Shown piece after piece: positions 12,241 through 24,947 of a stretch of 64,000 nucleotides of DNA. How positions within the stretch are numbered: position 1 is the stretch's first letter; every line of letters begins with the position of its first letter. The stretch lies in the NCBI RefSeq assembly GCF_012934885.1, contig NZ_CP051480.1, positions 372,001 to 436,000 of the forward strand, in the 5' to 3' direction. Both the position numbers and the translations under genes were made by a program. The notes under the pieces are model-generated. The model saw only the letters and a list, made by a program, of their open reading frames with translations. It ran no database searches and had not been told where the DNA came from. This DNA comes from Mycoplasma phocoeninasale (GTDB lineage Bacteria; Bacillota_I; Bacilli_A; Mycoplasmatales; Metamycoplasmataceae).

Positions 12241-13797
12241 TTATATTTCAACATTTGTTAAATTAGGATATTCTGCAGGATTAAAGTTCATAGTTTCTTG
12301 AATTTTTAGTGATTCTACAAGTGATAAATTTGGCATTAAATAGTTATCCCTATTTTTCGTTCTTGTATTATAAATGCTTACTCCGTAAAAGTATATTTTT
12401 GATATATTTTCTTTTTGTTTTTTTCTTAAAAATTTTATTTCATATTTTTGTTGAGCATTGGGATCATAAGTTACTTGTTGTTCTCTAATAGAACCTGCAT
12501 TAGTAATACCTTTTATATCAACAATTTTGATTGCTATTTGGATTATATCATCCTTGTCAATTACTCTATTTTCTAGGTTGAATTTAAAACCAGAACCTGG
12601 GACCACAACTATATCTTGCACTTTTTTTAATTTGCTTACTAAATCATTCACTGAATCGGTTAATTTATATATTTTTCCAAAGCTATTAATAGAATTAATT
12701 TCATTCTTGAAAGTATTATCTAAATTATATTGTTTAATTAAAGCCCTTAATTTTTTAAGTTCTTCTTTATAGTATTCCGAAATTTCTTTTAGTTCTTCTT
12801 TAGTTTTGGCCTTTTTAACTATTTCTAGAAATTTTTGGTATTTAGGCATATCTTTATTTTTTAAACCATCAATAAAATTTTCCAGAGATTTTAGTGGATA
12901 ACTTATTTCCTTTTCCCTTAACTTTTCAATTGTTAGACTATCAAGCTCTTTAACTAATTTTTCTTTTTCTTCAAAAACACCATGATCAATAATTGCTTTA
13001 ACTTTAGCTTTAAGAGTCATTTTTATACTGGTTATAACTTCATTTTCCAAATTTTTTGAATCTTCTAAACTTGCAACACCTTCTAGAGCGGAAATAAACT
13101 TTTTATATTCTTGGTCTGTAGTTACAAAATATTTTTCCAAATACATTTTTATTTTATTTTTTATCTCAGCAATTTCATCTTTGTTCATATCATTTGGCAC
13201 ATTGTGCATCATACTTTGCTCATTATTTTCCATATTTTTTGGTGTCTCTTGCATAGGCATTCCAGAATTATTGCCCATATCCTCTGGCTTTTCAGGCATC
13301 ATTGGTGCTGGTTCTTGAGGTTTCATTCCCATATCCTCTGGATTTTCAGGCATCATTGGTGCTGGTTCTTGAGGTTTCATTCCCATATCCTCTGGCTTTT
13401 CAGGCATCATTGGTGCTGGTTCTTGAGGTTTCATTCCCATATCCTCTGGCTTTTCAGGCATCATTGGTGCTGGTTCTTGAGGTTTTATGCCCATATCCTC
13501 TGGCTTTTCAGGCATCATTGGTGCTGGTTCTTGAGGTTTTATGCCCATATCTTTAGGAACCATGTCTTTTGGTTTGTCACCAGGTGCTGGTGTATTTGGC
13601 ATCATTGCCATGTCTTTTGGTTTGTCAGGTTTTGGCATCATTCCATCGCCAGGTTTATCAGGTGTTGGTTTCATCCCGTCACCTGGATTGATAGGATTAT
13701 CTTTCGCTTTTCCATTATCACATGCAGCGGCAATTAGGGGTAAAGTTGCAATAGTTGCTGGCAATGCTATTCATCATTTAAAATTTCTTTTTTTCAT
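12241..13797 (-). CDS. Proline-rich repeat lipoprotein
   Basis: A 518-residue predicted lipoprotein. The start at 13797 is preceded by GGAG and gives a signal peptide FKWWIALPATIATLPLIAAAC with Cys26; both Trp codons are TGA. Residues about 27-85 form a Pro/Lys/Asp/Met linker (PDKPGDGM-like units). Then come five 18-residue repeats of the form KPQEPAPMMPEKPEDMG, then a helical charged region, then a C-terminal beta-rich domain shared with the lipoprotein at 10753. The extended repeat region would hold the C-terminal domain away from the membrane. Repeat number is likely to vary between strains by slippage or recombination. Confidence 0.84.
13274..13543 (-). repeat. Five direct 54-bp repeats inside the proline-rich lipoprotein gene
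   Basis: Five back-to-back units of exactly 54 bases (starts at 13274, 13328, 13382, 13436 and 13490) encode 18-residue Pro/Met-rich units. Differences between units are few: Ile or Met before the first Lys, and Lys to Asn in one unit. The unit length is a multiple of three, so copy-number change keeps the frame. A degenerate sixth start is present at 13544. Confidence 0.93.
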
Positions 13798-14370
13798 ATT
13801 TATTTGCTCCTTAAGTTTTTAGATAAATCACAAAAATTTTGTCTTAAATTTAGTGTTTTTCTCTTATTTTATATATTAGTATGATAAATCTTATATTTTA
13901 TGTTCTATTTTTTTAAAAAAGTCATTATAATTTTTATGATTAAAAATTAAATGCCCATTATGAGACTTTTGCCCCCATATCATAATAAATTGAAATTTTA
14001 TAGATATTACATTAGCTTGATTTCTTAAAAAAATCAATTAAGTTTTGCATAATAAATTTAGCAAATTTTTTCAAAATTTAAATTATTTTTTGATTTTTTA
14101 TGATAAATAAATTTATAGAAATTTTGTAATGCGTTTAAAGCTAAATTAATATTTTTGATTTTCACAATTTTATATAATGTGTTTGAATAATGTCTTTTTG
14201 ATTATTTCAGATATTTTTTCTTATTAAAACTCAAGTTTAATTAAATATGAATGGATAAAAATTTTAATTCTATTACCTTATTAATTACAATTCTAAAATT
14301 TGCATATAAGTTTATAATTAATATATCGTTTAATAATATATGAAAATGAATTACTAAAAGAAAGGATTTT
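13798..14370. other. AT-rich intergenic region between divergent lipoprotein and aminopeptidase genes
   Basis: I see no gene here. A TATAAT box at 14313-14318 may serve the downstream plus-strand aminopeptidase, whose ATG at 14371 has an AAAGGA ribosome site. The left end should hold the promoter of the minus-strand lipoprotein. Confidence 0.5.
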
Positions 14371-15738
14371 ATGATTTCAGATTACGAAACAAAACGAAAT
14401 AAATCAATGTTGCTTAAAGCAGCATTTGAAGGAATGAAATTTCCTGAATACGTTGCCAAAAAAGCTAATTATATTACTGAAAATTTCGAGGATAATATAG
14501 CATACATCTTTATTTCAAAAGAAATTAAAAATTATTACGACTTTTTAAAAGTTGTTGATGGCATAGCGACGGCCAAAAGAAGAAACTATCAAATTGATAT
14601 TGCTTCATTTACTAGAGATAACTTTCTATCAGTTGATGAGATTTTTCGTGCTTTTATAACTCGAATTGCTTTTAATGAAGCTGATTTATACTCAGCTAAG
14701 GAATCAGCTAAGAAAAAAGAGGCTAAGGTACAACTTTCACTTTACTATGAAGATAAAAAATATTTAAAATTAGTAAAACGCTTAGCAACTATTGCTAATG
14801 CCGTCAATGGTGCGAGGGATCTGCAAATTACTCCTCCAAACATTGCTAATAGTCAATATATTGCCAGAGCAATTAAAGATGACTTTAAAAATGTTAGTTC
14901 ATTAACGGTGAAAGTTTTAGGCAAGCCTGAAATAGAAAAATTGGGGATGGGATTAATGCTTGCTGTTAATGCCGGTAGTTCACATCAACCGAGAGTTGTT
15001 GTTGTTGAATATAATGGTAATCCTACAAGCAAAGAAAAATTTGTCTATGTTGGTAAAGGAATTACTTTTGACACTGGTGGTTATAACACTAAAGGATATC
15101 ACATGGAAAACATGAAATTTGACATGTCAGGTTCGGTTATTTGTGCCTATGCAGTTAAGGCCATTGCTGAACTTAACATTAAAGCTAATGTAGCAGCAGT
15201 TATGATGTTAACTGATAATGCCATTGACACTCATCCAACAATGCCAGAATCAGTTGTAAAATCAATGAGTGGAAAAACCGTTGAAATAGTTGACACCGAT
15301 GCTGAAGGCAGATTAGTATTAGCGGATGGACTTTACTATGGAGCTAAGAAATTAAATGCTTCACTTCTAGTTGATGTTGCCACATTGACTGGTACTATGC
15401 TAAGAGCACTAGGAAAAACATTTTCTGGTATATATGCAACATGTGATAACAGATGAAATCAATTTCTTTTAGCAGCTAATGAAGCTCATGAAAAAGTATG
15501 AAGAATGCCACTACATGAAGATTTTCATAAACCAAATAAGAAATCACTTGTTGCTGATTTAAATAACTACAATAGTGCTGAAAAATCAGACTGTAATACA
15601 GCTGCAATGTTTTTAAAGGAATTTACCAATAAAGTTGATTTTATTCATTGTGACGTTGCCGGAACAGCTGACAGCAAAGGAATGGGTATGGGAGTTTTAG
15701 TCTCAACACTAGTAGAATTAGCTGAAGGTCAAAAATAG
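14371..15738 (+). CDS. pepA: M17 leucyl aminopeptidase (copy 1)
   Basis: Cytosolic two-metal exopeptidase that frees N-terminal residues from peptides, giving an auxotrophic cell its amino acids. The 455-residue protein has all family motifs. VGKGITFDTGG supplies the first Lys and Asp, the Lys after YNT supplies the catalytic Lys, MKFDM supplies a metal Asp, and [14 protein letters not shown] carries the Asp/Glu metal ligands and catalytic Arg. TGA codons at 15454 and later are Trp. A second M17 gene follows after nine bases, so the pair arose by tandem duplication and is co-transcribed. Confidence 0.95.
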
Positions 15739-15747
15739 GAGTATAGT

Positions 15748-17121
<1,374 letters not shown>

Positions 17122-17133
17122 TAGCATTAAAAT

Positions 17134-17172
17134 AGATCCGATTTCAAATAAAAAAGCGGATTTATTTTTTTA
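17134..17172 (+). terminator. Terminator after the aminopeptidase pair
   Basis: ATCCG (17136-17140) pairs with CGGAT (17157-17161), with weaker flanking pairs, and a T-run follows. Confidence 0.6.
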
Positions 17173-17233
17173 TGCTATTTTTTTATATAATTAACATGTT
17201 GTTAAAAAATTTTTACCTGTAAGGGCGTGAAAA

Positions 17234-18130
17234 ATGATAAGTTTGTTTCAGAATATTAGAAGGAATTTTAAAACTAAGGCATATAAATTTTCAGTGTATG
17301 AAATCGCTTTATTTGGCTTATTATTAGCAATTTATATTATTGCGGCGTTAGTTGAAAAATATGTTTTTATTAGAAATTTAAGAGTTACTATAACCTATGC
17401 CATTTATGTTGTCTTTGGATTAGCGCTTGGACCTTGACGAGCAGCCTTTTTAGGGCTTTTGTGTGACACAATGAAGTCAGTTATTGACGGAATTGGTTTT
17501 TGAACAATCGAATATGCAATTGTTCCAGTTGTAATTGCTTTTGCTAGTGGATGGTTTATTAGAGCTTTCTTTTTTAAAAATAGAAATACATGAATCTCAG
17601 GATTTTTATTTTTGATAATGCTAACGATTCTATTTGTGGCAATTGCGTGAGCTTATTGAGCTCAAACACCACCAAATAAATATTCAGCTAGTAGACGTAG
17701 AATATTTCCGCCTCCATTAGTTTTAGCTGTTGGACTATTAATTTTATCTCTTATTTGAATAACATCAATTATAGTCTACTATAAAAGCTTAAAGTCGCGA
17801 AATTTTAAATTTAAATATAATACTGCTTTATTCTTCCAGGTTCTGCTAGTTGTTACCTTCGTTTATATTTTATTCCGCTGATTGTGAGGACCATTTGCTT
17901 TCATTAACTACTACAATCGCTTTAGAAGTGGAAATTGAAGTTATCAGGATTATTATTTTCCAGTAATGGTGCCAATCATGTTCAAAAGTTTAATTGCAAT
18001 TCCTATTTATACAGCAGTGATTTTTGCTGTTCATCCGGTAATTATCATGATTAGAAAGCGAATCTACTTTTATACCCATCATTCATATAATAGAAGCGAA
18101 AATATTTCTGAAAATAAAATATCAATCTAA
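17234..18130 (+). CDS. ECF-transporter S component-like membrane protein
   Basis: A 298-residue protein with about six hydrophobic helices. The segment around residues 50-100 (FGLALGPWRAAFLG, then a Cys-Asp-Thr turn and a further helix) matches the pattern of substrate-binding S components of energy-coupling-factor vitamin transporters; folate- or riboflavin-type is possible. It has an extended, Trp- and Tyr-rich loop in the middle and a basic C-terminal tail, longer than the usual 180-200 residues of simple S components. No A1, A2 or T component genes are nearby, as expected for a shared ECF module. No riboswitch is visible upstream. The substrate cannot be named. Confidence 0.68.
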
Positions 18131-18153
18131 GCAAAAGATTTGATATTTTTTTG
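18117..18153 (+). terminator. Terminator overlapping the end of the S-component gene
   Basis: AAATATCAA (18117-18125) pairs with TTGATATTT (18140-18148) and is followed by T-rich sequence; the stop codon lies in the loop. Confidence 0.72.
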
Positions 18154-18716
18154 CATTTTATTGAATCAAAATTAGCATTAATTTTTATTATTGGTTTGTC
18201 TTTAATATATGTATTTGTCAAAATTAATTGTAAAAATTTTTTTATTGAATCTAAAATTAAAATAATTAGTTTATAGAAATGATATTTCCGGTGAAACACA
18301 TTAAAAAATAGAAATTCTCAAAAATTTATATCGTATAAAACTTTTGAATATTTATTATTCTTAATTTTGTTACATTCTAATTTTTAAAAAAATGATATTT
18401 GTAATTTCTTCATATATTTCTTAAACATATTATTTATATATTGATTTTCATTATAATATTATTTCATGTGGAATGCTTTATATATTTGAATAATTGTCTC
18501 TAGTAGTTAATATATGCGTAAAAAAGTGCGGCTCAGTTAAATTGTTTTGTTTAATTTCATTTTTAAAATTCAATAATAAATTTGATTAAATTTTATGTTA
18601 ATAAAAATAACATAAAATTATGTTGTTACACCATTTATTAAGTGGTTAATCCATACCAAAAATTGATATTAGGAGAAACCTAAAAAAGCTCATGTATATA
18701 TTAGCTATAGTATTTT
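18154..18716. other. AT-rich stretch between S-component gene and the PHP-ATPase module
   Basis: No recognisable gene, RNA or insertion sequence. Short open frames occur but lack family features. The region is a plausible scar next to an accessory module, but no inverted or direct repeats marking an insertion could be identified by eye. Confidence 0.45.
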
Positions 18717-19019
18717 TTAACCATTATCAGCGATATTGAAATTTTCGTCAAAGTCATTTTTTATTAAAACAAATTCTTCTTTTATTGCTTCATATATTGA
18801 AAAAGCAGCGTTTTTAAACGCACTGTCTTCCTTATCAAATCCATTTAATTGGCTACCATCTAATTCTGTGTTTAAAATATCTTCAAAAATGGCATCATAT
18901 AAATCATTTAAATCATTCGAAGAATCATTTTTTAAATCTATTTCATATTTTTTATTTTTAAAATTTATTTCCAACCTTTCATTGGCATAGGAAAACTTAA
19001 CCATGTTTTTATTATTCAT
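18717..19019 (-). CDS. Small acidic protein paired with the PHP-ATPase
   Basis: A 100-residue, strongly acidic soluble protein. The ATG at 19019 is chosen because AAAGGAAC lies just upstream; a longer reading from 19061 lies inside the preceding gene. It overlaps the end of the PHP-ATPase gene by eight bases, so translation is probably coupled. No known motif was recognised. It has an N-terminal beta-like segment and two acidic helical segments. It could be a regulator, inhibitor or cofactor of the large partner; that is inference from gene arrangement only. Confidence 0.75.
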   Translation of the reverse strand: MNNKNMVKFSYANERLEINFKNKKYEIDLKNDSSNDLNDLYDAIFEDILNTELDGSQLNGFDKEDSAFKNAAFSIYEAIKEEFVLIKNDFDENFNIADNG

Positions 19020-21156
19020 ATAGTTCCTTTCTAAAATTAAAAATCTTATTACCACCTTCAAAATTTTCGATTAAAACCTCAAATAAATCTTTGTAATCAT
19101 CAGGATTTTTTAAATTCTTAAATTTCTTTTCAAAAATTGAGCTAATGTATGTCTTATATTCCTCGTTAAATCCTGTATGTTCTCTATAAATATAATTTAT
19201 TGGAACAGTATTAATTCCTAAAATAGGATCATGAGTAGATATAACAATAATTTTTTCATTGTAATTTATTTTTTTACTTATTTCTTCCAATAGATAGTCT
19301 TTAATTATTTGTTTGCCCAAATATGCATCAGGCTCATCTAGTAAAATAATTTTCTTATCACTTTGCAAACAATCAAATAATGCTAAATATGCTTTTTCAC
19401 CATTTGAAAAATTTTCGTTATTCGCGCTGTCATACATAATAACACCATTTTTATAAAGTATCTCATAGTCATATTCATTATCTTTACTGTTTTTTAAAAT
19501 TGCATTAAATGCTTCAGATATTTTATTAAAATTAGAACTAATTTTTATATTTCTAACCATATCTCATAATTTATATGATTTGCATTTTGTTTCTTTTCCC
19601 TTTAGGTAACTAAGACAATTTTCATTAAATAAATTTATATAATCAACTCTTTGAGATAATGTTATTTCTCCTCTTTTTGGTAAATTTGTGCTTCATATCT
19701 TTTTTAAATCATATGGAATGAATTTTTGTATTTTACAAACAGTTTGGAGGAATTTCTTTTTTTCCTCATATCTATTTAAAAATCCAATTTCTTTTGGTTC
19801 GCTAACTTTCCCCTGCTTATCTTTTATTATTTTTTGTATTTTGTCATTTATTTTTGAATTAATATTCTTATTTACGTCTCTCTTGTACATATTCAAATAA
19901 GATTTTCATAAGTCTTTTAAAATATTTTTTGATATTTTTTGGTACTGAGTTTTATTTTCCAAATTTACATATTCATTTTCTTTTATTTTTTCATATGTAA
20001 TTTTTAAATCTTTTGCAATTTGTTTTATTAACTTCATTTTTGAATTTTTAATAGATTTTGTTTCTAAATACATATGAATTTTTATCGAGTGGTTTGCTAT
20101 TTTTGATTTATAATAGTTGTTAAATTCGCTAAATGAACTTTCTTTATATACTAATATTTCTTTATTAAGTTCTTTAAATTTTTTTATATTATCTGAAAAT
20201 AAGGTATTATCAAATTTGGTATTATGCATACTTTGCAATTTATCATCTTTTTTTGAAGATTCATAATAAATTGAATCATTTTCAAATTTTTTATTAATAG
20301 ATTTTAAAATTTCTGTTTTACCCGTACTTTTTTCCCCAAATATAACATTAATTCCTTGTTTTATTTCTAAATTCTTAATTTTAAATAATGATTCACCAGC
20401 TTTCATTTCTATTTCAGAAATAATTTCTGATTTTATATTTTTAAATATTTTGTTATCGAGTTTGTTATCTTCTTTAAAACGAAAATTTAGCAATTTAAAT
20501 AATAGGCTATAATTGTCTATATTAAGAGATGTAGATAATAATTTATATGAATTTTCATAGTAATTATCTCAATCCGTTACATCGGACCCAACTATAGCAT
20601 TATATTTTTTTGCGCTTAGAACCAAATAAGTTGCTGGCTTATTTACGTCAGAAAAGATAAATGCATTTTTTGTGCTATTCACTATTTCATTATATTCAGG
20701 TCCACCAAGGCCAATTCTAGTATTTTTATTTGATTTAAAATCAAGTAAAAAAATTCATTTATCTTTATCAAATAGTTCAATAAAATTATTTAATGATATA
20801 ACTTTATTTTCTTTAGAATCTCTTTCTCACATTTTTTGTAATTTTTTTACTGATTCCTGAAATTTATTAACATTTTCTTCATCATCTCCTGCAATAACAT
20901 TTATCTGTTTTCTAATTTCTTTGTTGTCAAAAAAATACACATTTAACTCAATTCCGGGCAATAAAATATATTCACCATTTTCTGATTTATAATCTAAATA
21001 TTCATTTTTTTCAAAGTAATTGTGATTTGTTATTGCAGCAATCATTATGTCGCTTTTCTTCATCTGTTGTCTAAAAGAGATGTTGTCTATGTTTCTTTTT
21101 TTACTCTCTCCGTCTAAAATTTTCTTTGTGTGAATATGTAGATCTATTTTTCCCAT
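19012..21156 (-). CDS. PHP-domain and ABC/SMC-type ATPase fusion (TrlF-like), putative defence protein
   Basis: A 714-residue protein in one frame with TGA as Trp. The start at 21156 is chosen because GAGG lies eight bases upstream and DLHIH then sits at residues 5-9. The N-terminal PHP-like domain shows His7 and His9 (HIH), TNHN at 43-46 in place of the usual TDHN, and PGIE at 67-70. A usual later His is Asn86, and GSDVTD replaces GSDAH, so the metal site is partly altered. The C-terminal ATPase has Walker A GEKSTGKT (274-281), signature FSNGEKA (about 583-589), Walker B ILLDEPDA (about 604-611) and H-loop STHD (about 640). The long helical insertion resembles SMC/RloC-type proteins. This architecture is annotated as TrlF-like; nucleic-acid cleavage in defence is inference. 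Confidence 0.8.
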
Positions 21157-21296
21157 CGTTGTTACCTCAATCATTTATATTTTTAATTTTATTTTATAAT
21201 TTTTTTGCCAAACAAAAACAGAATTAAATTATTTTAATACTAACATTAATTTTTTAGTAGAAATACATTTTTTTCATTTTTATGGTAATTTATAAT

Positions 21297-21343
21297 AAAA
21301 AATACATATTCTTTTAGACTAAAAGCTAAATAGAATATGTATT
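21297..21343 (-). terminator. Terminator after gyrA
   Basis: AATACATATTCT (21301-21312) pairs with AGAATATGTATT (21332-21343), a 12-base perfect stem with a 19-base loop. A T-run follows on the minus strand. Confidence 0.8.
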
Positions 21344-21351
21344 TTTTATTC

Positions 21352-24093
21352 TTATTCTTGATTTTGATTATTTTCGTCGCTATCAATTTTTAAATTTTGA
21401 TCTAAACTAATTTCCTTTGTTATTTCTAAAAATTCGTTGTTGGTTAATTCACGATCTTTTGACATTTCTTCTTCATCTAGAATTTTAGCAATTCCGACGA
21501 TGCGTGTGTTACGTCCCTTAAGGTTTACTAATTTTACACCTTTTGAATTTCTACCAACAATGGCAACATCTCTTAATGAGAAGCGAATTGATATCCCGTC
21601 ATTAGTAATGATAATAAGATCTTCGGTACCATGAACACAAGCGGCGTAAACTAAATCACCAGCTTTGTTTCGATTTAAAGCAATTACCCCATGTGAATTA
21701 CGTTTGGTTTTTCTAAATGTTGAGGCAAGAGTTAGTTTACCAAAACCATTTTCTCCCATGCTAAAGACATATTTTCCTTCGAGAGAACTTGATATTGAAA
21801 CAACTTTTTCACCTTCGCCTAATCTAATTCCACCAACACCATGTGCTGTTCTTCCCATGTTTCTAATTTCGGTTGAATCAAATCTATTTACGCGGCTATT
21901 ATTGGCGGCAATAAATATTTCTTCTTCGCTATTAACAACAATGGTGTCAATTAGCTCATCATCTTCATTAATTCTTAGGGCAATTTTTCCATTTCTATTA
22001 ATGTTTCGATATTCAACAATATTAGTTTTCTTAATTGTTCCATGTTTTGAAATAGTAACAAGAAATTCATTTTCAAAGTATTCCTTAATTGAAATAATTT
22101 TGACAATTTGTTCTTCTTTTTGAATAGCAGGAATAACATTAACAATTGGTGTTCCTTTTGATTGTTTAGATCCATTTGGAATTTCATGCCCTCTAATTTT
22201 ATACACCTTTGCCTTGTTAGTAAATATTAACAAGTCAGCATGAGTATTGGCTGAGATAATATCTCTAATATCGTCATCTTGATAAGTTTTTCCGGTAGTA
22301 ACACCAATACCGCCCCGTTTTTGTTCACGGTATTCGTCAATGTCTAGTCTCTTAATGTAATTATTTGATGAAATAGTAATAACAATATTTTTTTGTGGAA
22401 TTAAATCTTCATTGTCAATGTTGCTCATTTCACTTCAGTTGATTTCACTTTTACGTTTGTCACCATAAGCATTTTTAACATCTTGTAATTCTTTAATGAT
22501 TAATTCAATTAATAAGTCATGATTGCCTAGAATACGTTGGTATTCCAAAATTCTTTCATGAACTTGTGTAAGCTCTTCATTCATCTTATCAATTGCTAAA
22601 CCTGTCAATCTTCCAAGTCGCATTTCAACAATGGCTTTAGTTTGAATTTCAGTTAGATTAAGCTCTCTACCAAGAGTTGCTTGAGCTTCAGCATCAGTTT
22701 TTGATGATCTAATAATCTTAATAACACGGTCAATATTTTCAACGCAGATTTTTAAGCCTTCTAAAATATGAGCTCTTGCTAGATCTTTTTCTAAATCAAA
22801 TTGTAATCTTCGAGTGGTTACTTCGATTTGGTGCTGTAAATAAATTTCTAGACATTGTTTCAGATTTAAAAGTCTTGGTTCATTTTTAACTAATGCAATC
22901 ATGTTGAATGAAAAATTAGTTTGTAGTCTTGTTAATTTAAATAAACGGTTTAAGATAACTTCAGGCACAAACCCTTTTTTTACCTCTACAACCATTCTAA
23001 TTCCGTCACGGTTAGATTCGTCTCTAAATTCTCCAATGCCTTCAATTTTTTTCTCTTTAACAAGTTCAGCAATTTTTTCCATGATCTCAGTTTTCTTAAC
23101 TTCATATGGAATTTCATTAACGATGATTTTACTTTTACCATTGCTTAGCTCTTGAATATGAGCTTTTGCTCTCATTGTAACCGAACCGCGACCAGTGCTA
23201 TATGCTTCAATAAGCCCTTGACGGTTAAAGATTAGTCCACCAGTTGGAAAGTCAGGAGCTAGAACATGTTCCATTAACTCATCAATTGTAATGTCAGGAT
23301 TTTTAGCTAGAGCACAAACAGCATCGATTACTTCACCTAAATTATGTGGAGGAATGTTTGTTGCCATACCAACGGCAATTCCGCTAGTACCAGAAATTAG
23401 CAGGTTAGGAAATTTAGCGGGTAGAACAATTGGTTCTTTTTCTGTACCATCGTAGTTGTCGATAAAATCAACGGTGTTTTTCTTAATTCCATCAACCATT
23501 GCACTAGCAATTTTACTCATTCTAGCCTCAGTGTAACGCATAGCAGCAGCTTCATCTCCATCAATTGATCCAAAGTTACCATGGCCATCAATTAGTGGAT
23601 AACGTAGTGAAAACTCTTGTGCCATTCTAACCATTGCTTCATACACAGATGCATCACCATGAGGGTGATACTTACCTAAAACATCACCGACAATTCTAGC
23701 AGATTTTTTATGAGGTGCAGTGTGAAACATTCCAAGTTCACTCATGCCGTAAAGAATTCGACGGTGGACTGGTTTAAGTCCATCACGAGCATCGGGAAGG
23801 GCACGTGCAACAATAACACTCATTGCATATTCAATGAATGAATTTTTCATAACTTTAACTAAATTGGCAGGTTTAAGTCCATCTTTTTCATATTCAAGGA
23901 TTTGCGAGCTAACAGTATATCCTTCTTTATTTTGAGGAATATCATCTTCTTCATCTTCCTCTTCAACAACGTCATCATTAAAAACTTTTTTTACTTTGTC
24001 TTCATTATCATCGCCGTAATATTTTCTATAAACATCATCCTCATCATCAATAATGTTTTTTTTCTTTTCTTCTTCATCATTTGAGTTAATCAT
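21352..24093 (-). CDS. gyrA: DNA gyrase subunit A
   Basis: Breakage-reunion subunit of gyrase, 913 residues, which introduces negative supercoils. The core begins near residue 62 after an unusual, very acidic N-terminal extension of about 60 residues. The active-site region has [11 protein letters not shown] with the catalytic Tyr. The C-terminal beta-pinwheel has a GyrA box QKRGGIG, which identifies gyrA and not parC. One TGA Trp (22432-22434) joins the two halves. The quinolone-binding loop reads [12 protein letters not shown]: Ala148 occupies the position of E. coli Ser83, while Glu152 matches Asp87. A terminator follows the gene. Confidence 0.96.
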
Positions 24094-24212
24094 AGGTTGC
24101 CTTTCGTTGTTTGATTAATAGCATTGTTATTTACAATTATACCAAAAATATTATTCATATTTTTAAGCAAAATTGGCGCGTCTGGCTTTTGCTATCAATA
24201 TTCATTAATTTC

Positions 24213-24824
24213 TTATTTTTGAAAGTTGAAAGCAATAAATTTAATTGCTTTACCTTCATTGAAAAATTTTCTTTCGTAATCAGTAAAATAATTTTCAATT
24301 TCAAAATTACAGTTATGAAAATCTTCGGATTTATAAATAATTTTTGCTTGACATTCACCTAATTCTTCTAAAGCAAAATTATATAATCCATCATTGTCGC
24401 TTTTAAAAAAAATTATGCCGTCATTTGCCAAAAGGGTTTTATATTTTTTTAAAAAATCTCGGTAAACAAGTCTTCTTTTATAGTGCCTTTTCTTTGGTCA
24501 TGGATCTGAGAATGTTAACCATATTGTTTTGAATTTACCTTCAAAATATTTGTCTACCTCATTGGCATCAGCAACTAAAATATACATATTTTCTAGTTGC
24601 AATTCTTCAATTTTTTTTATTGCTGTCATCGCTGGAGTGGAATATTTTTCTAAACCGATATAAGTGATTTCGGGATGGTTTTTAGCAAGTTGAGATAGCA
24701 TGGTTCCTTTACCCATGCCAATTTCAAGAACAGATTCATTATTAATCTGATATGGTAGTTCTTGAATGGAAAATTTGCTATTTTTAATAATCTCTTCAGC
24801 GTTTCTATTAAATCTAAGTCTCAT
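24213..24824 (-). CDS. trmB: tRNA (guanine-N7-)-methyltransferase TrmB
   Basis: Methylates G46 in the tRNA variable loop with SAM. The 203-residue protein has the SAM-binding motif LEIGMGKGTML near residue 33, GLEKY after it, and the family signature TFSDPWPKKRH around residue 106, where the Trp is a TGA codon. Length is normal. It reads toward gyrA, whose start is 119 bases downstream. The ATG has no obvious Shine-Dalgarno site, and a TATTAT box lies only a few bases upstream. Confidence 0.95.
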
Positions 24825-24947
24825 ACATATAATAATATATTTTTTATATTTTTCTTTGATATTATTTATTATAGTTAAGTTATTTTGTGATAATTTAATT
24901 ACTAATATTTTTCAATGTTAATGAATTTATTACTAAAATGGAGTTTT

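Noticed and set aside
13274-13543. Possible CRISPR-like array
   Set aside because: Units are contiguous and in a coding frame with no unique spacers, so this is a protein repeat.
13111-13737. Long plus-strand frame with His/Trp/Leu-rich repeats opposite the repeat lipoprotein
   Set aside because: It is the antisense image of the 54-bp repeat region; the minus-strand frame has the signal peptide, ribosome site and paralogue.
18051-18299. Minus-strand frame of 82 residues after the S-component gene
   Set aside because: AT-rich Lys/Ile/Phe composition, no ribosome site, and overlap with the S-component gene and its terminator.
18466-18510. Tiny hydrophobic frame (14 codons) behind a TATAAT box
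   Set aside because: Too short and without any supporting feature; chance in AT-rich DNA.
21352-24093. Possibility that the gyrase gene is parC
   Set aside because: The C-terminal part has a GyrA box (QKRGGIG), which ParC lacks.
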